NCBI RefSeq assembly: GCF_048001765.1 | Contig: NZ_CP181447.1 | Coordinates: 1,178,001-1,242,000, forward strand | DNA: 64,000 nucleotides | Reading direction: 5' to 3' | Source of the DNA: Bombiscardovia asteroides_K | GTDB lineage: Bacteria > Actinomycetota > Actinomycetes > Actinomycetales > Bifidobacteriaceae | Shown here: positions 51,212-60,062 of the stretch, piece after piece | How the letters are laid out: every line of letters starts with the position of its first letter | Numbering within the stretch: position 1 is the stretch's first letter | Notes under the pieces: generated by a model | Databases searched by the model: none | Seen by the model: only the letters and a program-made list of their open reading frames with translations | What the model was told of the DNA's origin: nothing | Position numbers and translations under genes: made by a program

Positions 51212-52560
51212 GCGCGCAGAGACCGGACGATCCTGCAGGCGGGACCGCTCTGACCAGTCAGGTGGTCCTGGCCGACGCCAACTCTTTCTTTGCCTCCTGC
51301 GAGGCAGTCTTCGACCCCTCCCTGGCTGACCGTCCGGTGGTCGTGCTGTCCAACAACGACGGCTGCGTGGTGGCCCGCAACCGCCCGGCCAAGGCCCTGG
51401 GCATCACCAACGGCACACCCTGGTTCACCATTCGTGAACGGGCCCTGCAGGACGGGGTGGTGGCCCGCAGCTCCAACTATGAGCTCTACGCCAGCCTCTC
51501 CAGGCGCATGATGGCCATCATGGCCCATTTCCTGCCCAACCAGGAGGTCTACTCCATCGACGAGTGCTTCATGGACAGCATCTGGAACGACAGGCGCACT
51601 GTCGAAATCTGCCGGGAACTGCGCGCCGCGGTCCTGCGATCCACCGGCATTCCCGTCAGCGTGGGGGTGGCACCCACCAAAACCCTGGCCAAGGTGGCCA
51701 ACCACTGGGCCAAGGATCACCCCTCGACCGAGGGGATCACCCTCTGGAGCCAGGTGGAGGCCCAGTATGGCGACCAGGCTCTGGCATCGGTGCCCGTCGA
51801 CCAGGTCTGGGGGGTGGGTCGACGGCTGACCGGCAGGCTCATGGGCATGGGCATCACTACCGCCCTGGATCTGCGCGATGCCGATCCCTCTCTGATCCGG
51901 CACCGGTTCTCCGTCATGCTGCAGCGCACCGTGCTGGAATTGAGGGGACGGCCCTGCATCGAGCCCGAAGGAGATGCCGCCAGGGGCGTACGCACCAATC
52001 AGATTTTGTGCTCGCGCATGTTCTCCCACCCTATAGAGGGCTACGCCACCCTGGCCCAGGCGTTGAGCATATACGCCCAGAAAGCCTGCCGCCGTCTGCG
52101 TCGGCAGCATGGCCTGTGCGGAAAAGTGCAGGTTTTCTGCTCCACCAGCCCCTATGCGCCCCAGCAATTCTGCGCAGCCGGCCGGACCGTCGTCCTGGAG
52201 GATCCCAGCGACGATCCGCTGGTCATCGCTGGCGCAGCCAGCCGGGCGCTCAAGGGCCGGGTGGATCCGCACGCCCGCTGGATCCGGGCCGGGGTGGTTC
52301 TACTGGACCTGACCGATGCCGACCACTTCCACACCCTGGAAGGCCTGGATGCAGCCCGGGACACCCATGGTCTGGGGGATGTCCTGGAGGATGCCACCCG
52401 TCGTTTTGGCCCCTTCCGTGTGGGCGTAGGCTACGGAGGCATCCGTGGCCAGGGCCGGGGCGACGAGGACACAGGGGCCGATTGGGCCATGAACCGGGGC
52501 ATGCTCTCCCCCCGATCCACCACCCGTTGGGATGAGATGGCCGTGGCTCAGGCCCGTTAG
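51208..52560 (+). CDS. umuC: Y-family DNA polymerase, UmuC-like
   Basis: A 450-residue translesion polymerase catalytic subunit. Motifs are VVLADANSFFASCEAVFDP (first catalytic Asp), VVVLSNNDGCVVARN, YSIDECFMD (Asp-Glu pair) and SVGVAPTKTLAKVANHWAK. The C-terminal little-finger domain follows. The SNNDGCV block is UmuC-specific and separates it from DinB. It is co-expressed with umuD under the SOS box. Its stop overlaps the convergent comF stop by two bases. Confidence 0.93.
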   Translation: MSAQRPDDPAGGTALTSQVVLADANSFFASCEAVFDPSLADRPVVVLSNNDGCVVARNRPAKALGITNGTPWFTIRERALQDGVVARSSNYELYASLSRRMMAIMAHFLPNQEVYSIDECFMDSIWNDRRTVEICRELRAAVLRSTGIPVSVGVAPTKTLAKVANHWAKDHPSTEGITLWSQVEAQYGDQALASVPVDQVWGVGRRLTGRLMGMGITTALDLRDADPSLIRHRFSVMLQRTVLELRGRPCIEPEGDAARGVRTNQILCSRMFSHPIEGYATLAQALSIYAQKACRRLRRQHGLCGKVQVFCSTSPYAPQQFCAAGRTVVLEDPSDDPLVIAGAASRALKGRVDPHARWIRAGVVLLDLTDADHFHTLEGLDAARDTHGLGDVLEDATRRFGPFRVGVGYGGIRGQGRGDEDTGADWAMNRGMLSPRSTTRWDEMAVAQAR

Positions 52561-53312
52561 AGATCCTCATGGCCGGGAGGAACGGCCGCCAGAGCCAAGG
52601 CAGCCAGCGGCAGGGCACCTGCGGCCTCCAGGGCACGGGCGCACTGGCGGATTGTGGATCCCGTAGTGATGATGTCGTCCACCACCAGGACGGGATGACC
52701 GGCCAGCTGTGAGGGATCCGCAATCGCAATCCGGCCTGCCAACCGACGCGAACGGTTCCGACGGCCGCCCGCCTGGACAGACTTGGTTCTCACGGAGTTC
52801 ATGATCAGAGCCGGTCCCACCCGGGCGTCCAAACCCAGCCGCTGTAGGGCCTGGACCAGGGATAGAAGGATCGGCTGCAGATGAACCCTCCCCCGCCTTC
52901 GCAGGGAGGCGGCCGAGGATGGGGCGGGAACCACCAGAATCGCCTTCGCAGGCTTGGATCGGAGCAGAGGATCGATCAGCCTGGACAGGGCCGGAGCCAG
53001 ACCGGCCATGGCCTGGCCCAAGGGTCCATCCAGGGGCCGGTTGTCGTGGTCCTTCCAGGCCAGAATGATCCGCCGGACGGGTCCGCGATATGGAGCGCAG
53101 GCCAGGGCCAGACCAAGGGCATAGGCGGGAGCAGGCACGGACAGAGGTCGGAAGAGCAGGAATCCGCAAGCGGGACAGAGCAAGAAATCAGGACGGTCAC
53201 AGCCGGCGCAGGCCCGAGGAGCCAGCAGGTCTAGGGCCGAACCCGCCAAAGCTGTGGTCACGGCACAAATGGCCTGGCGGAGTCGGCCGGATTGCAATGA
53301 ATGGTTGCGCAT
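52557..53312 (-). CDS. ComF-family phosphoribosyltransferase-like protein
   Basis: A 251-residue protein related to ComFC/GntX. A four-cysteine zinc finger (CAGCDRPDFLLCPACG) is followed by a PRTase fold ending in VLVVDDIITTGSTIRQCARAL. ComF is needed for DNA uptake in competent bacteria, but it is also widespread in species without known competence. The start is uncertain; 53312 (MRNHSLQS) has a weak site. A longer frame reaches 53402. Confidence 0.8.
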   Translation of the reverse strand: MRNHSLQSGRLRQAICAVTTALAGSALDLLAPRACAGCDRPDFLLCPACGFLLFRPLSVPAPAYALGLALACAPYRGPVRRIILAWKDHDNRPLDGPLGQAMAGLAPALSRLIDPLLRSKPAKAILVVPAPSSAASLRRRGRVHLQPILLSLVQALQRLGLDARVGPALIMNSVRTKSVQAGGRRNRSRRLAGRIAIADPSQLAGHPVLVVDDIITTGSTIRQCARALEAAGALPLAALALAAVPPGHEDL

Positions 53313-53431
53313 ATCGTCCAGCCAACCCTCGAACAGTGAGAATAGGCAAGCAGAGAAAGCCATGTGCATGAACAGGCATCTGTTCACAGGCTCGCCGTTC
53401 ACAGACTGGTCTGCGGACAGGTTCAGCAGGT

Positions 53432-54244
53432 TCAGGCCAGGTCAGCTTCCAGGGCCCGGATCAAATCCAAGGCATCAGCAGGATTGTGCACACGCAGTGC
53501 CATGGCCCCGGCTTCAGCCGCAGGATAATCGTTGCCGTCCGGATCCATCCGGTCGCCCACGAAGGCGATCTGGCCGACATCCACGCTCAGTATCTTGGCC
53601 AGGGAGGTCATGGCGTAGGCCTTGTCGATACCCTTGGCCGAAATGTCCACGCTGGTGGAGCCGCCGGATCGCACCTGCAGGTGAGGCAGATCAGCAGCCA
53701 CAGCCCGGGCCAGGGCATCCTTGCGGCTGTTGTCCGGATCCCAGGCTTCCTTGGCTTGGACGGGTGCCTGCTGTCCCAGTGCTGAAAAGGTTATCTGGCT
53801 GCCGCGATCCTCGATGCGAGGACCCCAGACCTGCTCCTCCCAGTCGCCCAGCTGCCTGGCCCTGCGCTCCAGACTGGCCTCGGCAGCCTGCCGGTCCTGG
53901 GCGCTCAGGTCATGGGCGTAGACGCAATTCCAGCTTCCGTCCTGCCAGCGGTAGTAGCGGGTGCCGCTGGTGGGCATCAGATGCAGCTGGTCGAAACGGG
54001 TATCGTCGGGCAGGGCATCCAACACCTGGTCGCGGAACTGGCTGAACCGCCCGCCAGAGACGATGGCCACGGGCCGAAGCCGGGTCAGGGCGGCGAAATG
54101 GACGGCCATGGTCTGGTCCATGCGGGTCTTGGACAGTGCCAGGGTATTGTCCAGATCGAAGGCCAACACCCGTGCCCGTGCGCAGATGGACCTTATGTCT
54201 TGGCTGCCCCACCAGGCCACATTCACCGCACCGTCCTCCGCCAT
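53432..54244 (-). CDS. HAD-superfamily hydrolase (class IIB, phosphomannomutase-like)
   Basis: A 270-residue phosphatase/phosphotransferase. HAD motif I is LAFDLDNTLALSK, motif II VAIVSGGRFSQF, motif III around a lysine in SAKGIDKAYAM, and motif IV FVGDRMDPDGNDYPA. The cap domain (about 85-190) is of the IIB type, as in eukaryotic phosphomannomutases and sugar phosphatases. A role in sugar-phosphate metabolism for envelope glycans would fit the nearby glycosyltransferase. The start at 54244 has GGGAG five bases upstream. It diverges from the zincin-like gene. Confidence 0.8.
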   Translation of the reverse strand: MAEDGAVNVAWWGSQDIRSICARARVLAFDLDNTLALSKTRMDQTMAVHFAALTRLRPVAIVSGGRFSQFRDQVLDALPDDTRFDQLHLMPTSGTRYYRWQDGSWNCVYAHDLSAQDRQAAEASLERRARQLGDWEEQVWGPRIEDRGSQITFSALGQQAPVQAKEAWDPDNSRKDALARAVAADLPHLQVRSGGSTSVDISAKGIDKAYAMTSLAKILSVDVGQIAFVGDRMDPDGNDYPAAEAGAMALRVHNPADALDLIRALEADLA

Positions 54245-54323
54245 GATTGCTCCCATCCGCTTGTCGATCATCGCTCCATGCTACAAGACACCCTAAATCG
54301 AAAATGCCTCCGAGTCGGGAGCT

Positions 54324-54770
54324 ATGGTGAGTGTCATGATCAACGATCAGCCGCCTTGGGCCCGCACCGTTTACCGGGACAGCCATGGCCGTGGAATCCG
54401 TCGGCCCACCTTCGGCACCCGCCTACCCCGCTATCGCACCAGATGCGGAATCTTCGACGATCTGACCGCAGCCCAGATCCGGCGGCTGGGCGCCGGCTGG
54501 CCTCAACTGGTCAAGCCCGTCCAATTCGCGGTCGAGGATGTGCCGCCCTCCGACCCCACCCCCTGGGAGGACAGGTCGGACCTCTTCTCACGCAGTTTCC
54601 CGGCAGGCCGCGGCATTCCCGCAAGAATCGTCCTCTACCGGATGCCCATCCAGAGCAAGACCAGGGACCGCACGGAGCTGGAGCTGATCATCCGTGACGA
54701 GCTGGTCCTGCAGTTGGCTGACCTCTACGGACGCGACCCCGAGGAGATCGACCCCATGTGGGGACGCTGA
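54324..54770 (+). CDS. Zincin-like metallopeptidase-family protein lacking HExxH
   Basis: A 148-residue protein of the actinobacterial zincin_1 (DUF1025) family: FDDLTAAQIRRLGAGWPQLVKPVQFAVEDVPP, the arginine-rich lead-in, and RIVLYRMPIQSKTRDRTELELIIRDELVLQLADLYG. Where other members carry HExxH, this one reads RDELVLQ, so it probably cannot bind zinc or cleave peptides. In mycobacteria the relative lies next to whiB2, and here whiB is 5 kb away in the same cluster. The start may be GTG at 54327 or ATG at 54336, both with better spacing. Confidence 0.7.
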   Translation: MVSVMINDQPPWARTVYRDSHGRGIRRPTFGTRLPRYRTRCGIFDDLTAAQIRRLGAGWPQLVKPVQFAVEDVPPSDPTPWEDRSDLFSRSFPAGRGIPARIVLYRMPIQSKTRDRTELELIIRDELVLQLADLYGRDPEEIDPMWGR

Positions 54771-54780
54771 AGGCTGAATC

Positions 54781-56304
54781 TCAGGACAGGACGGCGGAGT
54801 CCGGGCCGGAGCGGATCACGGTGGTGGTGGGCATGAGCCCGTCAGGAGCCATGACCGCCAGACCGGCCAGGCCAGCCTGGTTGACCGCGTCCACACTCAG
54901 GCGGGCATTCCAGATCAACCGGGAGGAGCCATGCTCGGAATCCTGATTCAGCCGTACAGCGGCCACCTGGTCACCCAAATCGTGGGTTGAAAGCTCATTG
55001 GCTCGACCTGCCTCAACAGTCAGCGAGCGCTCGCCCAGCTTGTTGCCCTTGTCATCGAATCCAACCAGTTCGGCCTTGATTGAATCCGCCGATGGGTTGA
55101 CCAGGGTCAGCGCAGCCTGGGCAGGCTGGGATATGGTCAGGGCCGAGGAGGCGGCGGCAGTCCCGGCAGGGATCAGAGCCAGGTCGGACTGCGACTTGTC
55201 CTGACTGCCCTGGGCGGTCACCTGCAGGACCGCATGGACAGGCCGGTCGGTATGCACCTGCAGAGCCAGCTTGCCGTCGGGCACGCCACCCAGGTCCACC
55301 GCCGTGGCCTGAGAGCCCTGCAGATCCACCCGCCGCAAGGATTGCTGGCCGCCTTCATCCACCCAGGACAGGTCCACTGCCGTGGCATGGGAGCCCTGCA
55401 GAAGAAGGGTGGCCTGGTCTGCCCCGCGCAGGCCGGGAATGACCAGATCACGGCCAGGAGCCGCCAGGGCAGTCACCTGATCCGAGCCGCGCGGATCAAG
55501 CCCAGACATGACATTGACCGAGACCGACATGGCCACCGGTGCCTGTGAGCTGCGAGCCCGGACATAGATGGCCTGCTGTCCGGGAGCCGCCGCAGACAGG
55601 TCGTATGAGGCGTGGCCGCCGGGAGCCACGGTCATGGTCTTCCCGGTCTCCAGTGACAGATGGCCCGAGGAGTGCGAACCCTGGACCTCCAGGCTGATCA
55701 CCGTGGCCTTGGATGACGGGTTGTAGACCACCAGCCGCTGGGTGGTCCCTCTGCTGGTGGCAGGCAGCAGGAAGTCCGCATTCATTACGGCCCGGGGGCA
55801 TGCCAGCGCCTGGATTCCTCGAAGATCACCCTTGGTAGCCCAGGAGACCATGCCGACGGCAGCCCCTGTGCCCGGCTGGGACTTGAGCATCCGGGAATCA
55901 AAGGCAGTGGCCGAAGCACCAGGGTCGAGCGAGGCGGCCATGGCCTTCTGCCCGTCCAAGAGATCGGGATCAGTCACCGTGGTGCGTTGCCCGCCTGCCA
56001 TTGGTGTCAGGCTGGAACTGCCGATGGATCCGAAAGCGGCGGCCGTGACACGGGAGCTCAGATCGCCCTCCGATGCCTTGAACTGATCATCGCCGACCTT
56101 GTCCTCGTCCGCTACCGCCATGCGAGCCGGGCAGTAAGCCGCCATCTCCCGCTGACTGACCTGGCTGGAAACGACAGTCGAACCCTGGGCACCATCAGCC
56201 AGGAAGGCCGGAGGCGTCCAGATCAGCAGGGCGGCAATCAGAACCGCCGCCAGGGGCACTGTGACCAGGGCGGCCATCAGGGATCCCTTGCTTCGTGCAC
56301 TCAT
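54781..56304 (-). CDS. DUF5719-like secreted/membrane-anchored protein
   Basis: A 507-residue protein with a single N-terminal membrane helix (about 12-30, AALVTVPLAAVLIAALLIW) and a long extracytoplasmic part rich in Ala, Gly, Ser and beta-strand repeats (such as TTQRLVVYNPSSKATVISLEVQG and PAQAALTLVNPSADSIKAELVG). This is the character of the actinobacterial DUF5719 proteins encoded after the large GT2 gene. The start at 56304 has GGAGAGG upstream and overlaps the GT2 stop by four bases (ATGA), so the two are translationally coupled. It probably works with the glycosyltransferase at the cell surface. Function unknown. Confidence 0.75.
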   Translation of the reverse strand: MSARSKGSLMAALVTVPLAAVLIAALLIWTPPAFLADGAQGSTVVSSQVSQREMAAYCPARMAVADEDKVGDDQFKASEGDLSSRVTAAAFGSIGSSSLTPMAGGQRTTVTDPDLLDGQKAMAASLDPGASATAFDSRMLKSQPGTGAAVGMVSWATKGDLRGIQALACPRAVMNADFLLPATSRGTTQRLVVYNPSSKATVISLEVQGSHSSGHLSLETGKTMTVAPGGHASYDLSAAAPGQQAIYVRARSSQAPVAMSVSVNVMSGLDPRGSDQVTALAAPGRDLVIPGLRGADQATLLLQGSHATAVDLSWVDEGGQQSLRRVDLQGSQATAVDLGGVPDGKLALQVHTDRPVHAVLQVTAQGSQDKSQSDLALIPAGTAAASSALTISQPAQAALTLVNPSADSIKAELVGFDDKGNKLGERSLTVEAGRANELSTHDLGDQVAAVRLNQDSEHGSSRLIWNARLSVDAVNQAGLAGLAVMAPDGLMPTTTVIRSGPDSAVLS

Positions 56305-59300
56305 AGCTGTTCCTCTCCAAAGTATCCCGGACGCGGCAGTGCCACCAGGCAGTATCCCAGCAGGATCAGGCCCAGGGTCCATAGCCAGATCCTCCTCCAG
56401 GTGCTGGCCTCTGCTTGCGTCACCCCAGCCATGTCAACGCCCACATCCTTGCCGGCCTGCGAGCTCAGACGGAAATAGGTTCCCTGGGCGTTGGCTACCA
56501 CCTGCTGGGCGCCATCGCTGGCGGTGATGTTGGAAACCAGGTCATCGTTGGGTGTGGACCCCAAGCCCGCCACCCCGTATCGGTCGACAGGCACATAGAT
56601 TCCGCCGAAGCCCAGGTCGGTCACCGCAGCTACGGCCTTGGAGTCAGCGTTGGCCATCAGAGCTGCCGCCGAGTGCGAGAGGACATCCTCGCCGGTCAGC
56701 TGACTTCCATTGACCCTCTGTACCCGCAGGGAAGGCGAGGCATCGACCAGCTCTCCTCGCGAAGTGTGCAGACCGGTATAGGCTACGCGGCCATGGGAGG
56801 GCGAGGTCAGCACCAGCACCCGGTGGGATGGATCCTTGTCCAGGTAGTCCACCGCCACTGCCGGAAGCTGCCGGCCGTCGGCGGAAAGGGGGCCACCGAC
56901 AGGCGCCGTCAGACCGACCAACGCCACGCCCGCAGCGACCAGGGCCAGGACCAGGCCCAGCAAGAGTCTCAGAATCCGTCCGCCACCATCAACCGCGACT
57001 GCTGACGTTGGGGAGGACTGTGCAGGAGGCAGGGGCGGACGATCAGCATCGTTGTCAGGGGTCTGATCATGCCCGGGGGCAAGGGGCGAGAAGGGACGGA
57101 CAGCCCTGCCGGCCAGGAGGCCCAGACAGGTCAGCAACCCCATAAAGGCCATCATCACGCCAGGCAGGACCGAACCTGCCACTGGACCGGTTTCATCCAA
57201 ACCGGTGCAGACCGCCTGCGAGGCCAGCCCCAGGACCAGGCCCAACAGAACCGTGATCCAGAGAATCCTGGCAGCCCTGAGCGCCCGGGGCACAACCAGA
57301 GCAACAAAGGCCAGCAGGGCCACCGTCAACAGGCAACAGGCAAGCGTGGCCGGACGCCAAAGCTCAGGTCGCCATCTGATGGGCCGCCAAGCCGAAACAT
57401 CCAGGCCCAGCAGGCGGGCCAGCAGTTCTCCCAGACTTCCGGTTCTGGGCTGGCCAGTCAGGTCCCCCGAGGGAACCATCAGGTCTGCGAAAAGCTGCCT
57501 CCAAAGCCCATCCTTGGCATGATGCAGGGAGTTGACCAGGGTGGGCGCCAGAGCCAGCAGCGAAGGCAGGGGCATCAGCAGCAGCATGATTCGATGGGAG
57601 GGCACCAGGCAGATTGCCATGATGAAGAGCGGAATCATGGCCAATATGAGCTGAGGCTCGGCTGCCAGGACCGGCAGGAAGCAGATGGAGGCCAAAGCCG
57701 CCTGCTGCACCGAGGCCTTGGGGTGCACGGGGGCCTCGGTCTGATACAGTCCCACGGCCTTGAAAACGAAGGCAAAGGCGGCAGGCATGAAGGCCATGAC
57801 CGTCAGCATGGGCAGCTGCAGACCATCCACGATGCCCAGGGCAAATGCCAAGCAGGCCCAGATCAACCCCAACAGCACACGAATGGGATTGGACCTGGTG
57901 ACCACGCCGGCCAGGGCCCAGAAGGACAGAGCGGCCAGTCCCGTCTCCGCCAGAAGCATCAGGGCCATGGCCTGGGCCACGTGACCGCCGGTCAACAGAG
58001 CGAAAGGCAGGAGCACCAGGAGGAAGGGAGCAGGAACTGCGGGCTGTCCCACGCCTCCGGCCCAGGACCAGGAGGTCGTGGCCGCCGCCAAGAGACGGGA
58101 CCAGTCAGCTCCTGACGAGGGCAGGGAGGGCGCATGGATGGCCCCTCCCGAGAAAATGGCTCTGCAGAGGGGCCAGTGGGTGGCCACCAAAGCCGCCAAG
58201 ACCGCTAGGGTCATCCCTGAAGCCCAGGCCAGGCGACGCAGAAACTGCTGGCGCAGATGAGCCAGGGCCAGATGGCTGAGCATGGGATGTTCCTGCTGGT
58301 CGCGGAAGGCCTGCCTGCGCTGCCGCCACTGCCGGATCTGCTGACTGTTGGCCTGCAGAATGTCCAATCGGCGGGGACCGCCATGGCAGGCAGAGGCCAG
58401 ACGACGACGCATGGTCAGCAAGGCTGCAGGACGGGCCAGAATCCGCCAGGGCGCGCACAGACGGCAGAGGGCCCGGTAGGGTCGCTTGCCGATAAGATCA
58501 ACCGCCATGAACCACAACGCCGCCAGAACCCGCCAGAGCCAGACCAACGGCCACCGGGGCAGGGCAAAGTCGGTCAACAGGTAGCGTTCCCGAGCCAGTA
58601 CGGGACCCATGGAGGCATCCAATCGGTGGTCAGGCGGCACCGACCGTCCATTCCGGTCACGCAATCCGTTTATCCGGGCGCTGGCATGGGCCATGTGAAC
58701 GCTGGGCACCACCACCACCCGTCCTCCCGACAGGCAGATGCGACGGCAGAGGTCGTCGGCCTGGCCGAAAGTGCCAGCCCAGGCGCCTGGTCCACCCAGG
58801 TCCTTCATGGTCTGCATGGGCACCAGAGCGCCAGCCAGGCTCACCGCGAAGACATCCTGACGCGCGTCATACTGCTCCTGGTCGGGCTCGCTGTCCACTA
58901 CCAGGCTCACCGTCCGGTGGTGGTAGGCATAACGACCCACGTCACGCAGTCCCTCGCCTTGCCAGTCATACTGCTTGGCGCCCAGCAGGGAGGCAGTGGG
59001 ATTGCTGTGCCAGGTGTCCACCAGCTTGTCCAGGCAATGGCTATCCAATGGGCGGCAGTCGTCGTGTAGAAGCCAAAGAGCGCGGATCCGACCAGGCAGA
59101 CGGGCATAGCCAAGCGCCTTGTCGACGGCATCGCCAAAGGAGGAGGCGCCTCGGGCGCGAACCACCTGCACTTCCACCCGCGCGGGCCCGTCCACCGGGA
59201 ACTGCGCATAGAGGGGTTCCACAGTGGCCCCCGAGCAGTCGGCGATTACCAAGACCCTGGGCAGGAGGCTCTGTCGCAAGAGGGCACGCAGGGTATCCGG

Positions 59301-59441
59301 CAGGTAGGTCAGGTCATGCTCGACCGTGATCACCGCCGCCACAGCATCCTCTACATGAGGACTGGCGGCAGGCGAACATTCATTCATTATTGCAGAGAGG
59401 ACCTGCCGGACATCCTGGGCTTGAGGCGCGACGAAACTCAT
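56301..59441 (-). CDS. Very large GT2-family glycosyltransferase membrane protein
   Basis: A 1046-residue fusion-type protein. The N-terminal GT2 domain (about 30-260) has AAVITVEHDLTYLPDTLRALLRQSL, ALWLLHDDCRPLDSHCLDKLVD (DxD-like DDC) and AGTFGQADDLCRRI. It is followed by about 12 to 14 membrane helices (300-850) and a C-terminal extracytoplasmic domain ending in one helix. The gene is translationally coupled to the DUF5719-like gene. In actinobacteria this pair sits next to whiB2 and is thought to build a surface glycan. The substrate is unknown. The start at 59441 (MSFVAPQ) has TGGAA upstream. Confidence 0.85.
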   Translation of the reverse strand: MSFVAPQAQDVRQVLSAIMNECSPAASPHVEDAVAAVITVEHDLTYLPDTLRALLRQSLLPRVLVIADCSGATVEPLYAQFPVDGPARVEVQVVRARGASSFGDAVDKALGYARLPGRIRALWLLHDDCRPLDSHCLDKLVDTWHSNPTASLLGAKQYDWQGEGLRDVGRYAYHHRTVSLVVDSEPDQEQYDARQDVFAVSLAGALVPMQTMKDLGGPGAWAGTFGQADDLCRRICLSGGRVVVVPSVHMAHASARINGLRDRNGRSVPPDHRLDASMGPVLARERYLLTDFALPRWPLVWLWRVLAALWFMAVDLIGKRPYRALCRLCAPWRILARPAALLTMRRRLASACHGGPRRLDILQANSQQIRQWRQRRQAFRDQQEHPMLSHLALAHLRQQFLRRLAWASGMTLAVLAALVATHWPLCRAIFSGGAIHAPSLPSSGADWSRLLAAATTSWSWAGGVGQPAVPAPFLLVLLPFALLTGGHVAQAMALMLLAETGLAALSFWALAGVVTRSNPIRVLLGLIWACLAFALGIVDGLQLPMLTVMAFMPAAFAFVFKAVGLYQTEAPVHPKASVQQAALASICFLPVLAAEPQLILAMIPLFIMAICLVPSHRIMLLLMPLPSLLALAPTLVNSLHHAKDGLWRQLFADLMVPSGDLTGQPRTGSLGELLARLLGLDVSAWRPIRWRPELWRPATLACCLLTVALLAFVALVVPRALRAARILWITVLLGLVLGLASQAVCTGLDETGPVAGSVLPGVMMAFMGLLTCLGLLAGRAVRPFSPLAPGHDQTPDNDADRPPLPPAQSSPTSAVAVDGGGRILRLLLGLVLALVAAGVALVGLTAPVGGPLSADGRQLPAVAVDYLDKDPSHRVLVLTSPSHGRVAYTGLHTSRGELVDASPSLRVQRVNGSQLTGEDVLSHSAAALMANADSKAVAAVTDLGFGGIYVPVDRYGVAGLGSTPNDDLVSNITASDGAQQVVANAQGTYFRLSSQAGKDVGVDMAGVTQAEASTWRRIWLWTLGLILLGYCLVALPRPGYFGEEQL

Positions 59442-59499
59442 GCGTTCCAGTCTACGCAATCCAGGTCACCGGATGCCTCGCTGCGGCACCTGCGGCGAT

Positions 59500-59817
59500 T
59501 CAGACCTGACGCTGCGCGCGAATCCTCTTCTTGTAACGGCGGCGCTCCCGCTCACTCATGCCGCCCCAGATGCCAAAGCGCTCGTCATGTTCGACCGCCC
59601 AATCCAGGCACTGCTTTCGGACGGTGCAGTCGGCGCAGACCCGTTTGGCCTCCTGAGTGGAGCCTCCCTTACCCGGGAAGAATGCTTCCGGGTCGGTCTG
59701 TGCACAGAGCGCCTCGCTTCGCCAGGATGGTCCGATGTTGACTTCGAACCATTGCATCAGCGGCGTCAGCCTGTTTTTAGTTGTATTGCTGTATCGAGTG
59801 TCTACAAAACCACTCAT
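59500..59817 (-). CDS. whiB: WhiB-family iron-sulfur transcriptional regulator (WhiB2/WhmD-like)
   Basis: A 105-residue actinobacterial regulator that carries a [4Fe-4S] cluster. The four cysteines are Cys38, Cys61, Cys64 and Cys70 (CxxC in VCADCTVRKQC), followed by the GIWGG turn and the basic tail SERERRRYKKRIRAQRQ for DNA binding. Wording matches WhiB2/WhmD, linked to cell division and septation. The start at 59817 has GGGGGGT upstream. Its promoter region has a TTGACA-18-TGTAAT promoter and a strong inverted repeat at the predicted transcription start. Confidence 0.92.
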   Translation of the reverse strand: MSGFVDTRYSNTTKNRLTPLMQWFEVNIGPSWRSEALCAQTDPEAFFPGKGGSTQEAKRVCADCTVRKQCLDWAVEHDERFGIWGGMSERERRRYKKRIRAQRQV

Positions 59818-59835
59818 AGCGACCCCCCAGTCCCT

Positions 59836-59852
59836 AGTGTGTTTTACACACT
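59836..59852. promoter_or_regulatory. Inverted repeat at the whiB transcription start
   Basis: AGTGTGT-TTT-ACACACT, perfect 7-bp arms, 19 bases before the whiB start codon and overlapping the predicted transcription start. A second outer pair, GACCCCC (59821-59827) and GGGGGTC (59870-59876), encloses it. It could be an operator or an mRNA 5' hairpin. Confidence 0.6.
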
Positions 59853-59855
59853 TTT

Positions 59856-59885
59856 ATTACAGCCGCTGCGGGGGTCTTCTGTCAA
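59856..59885 (-). promoter_or_regulatory. Candidate whiB promoter
   Basis: On the minus strand, TTGACA (59880-59885), an 18-base spacer and TGTAAT (59856-59861). The predicted start is near 59849, about 32 bases before the whiB ATG. Confidence 0.6.
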
Positions 59886-60062
59886 CCCCCAAATGACTGC
59901 AAGCGCAACTTAACAACACGTGGAGGAGACCGTATCGCCCGAAGAGGAGCTGCGGATGGGGGTCAGACTATACTGTGACTGGTTCAAGCACGCGCCAGCG
60001 CCATCCCGGTTCTTCCTGCCGGAATGGCCCCTACAGCGACAGCCGATGAGGAAGGCATACCA

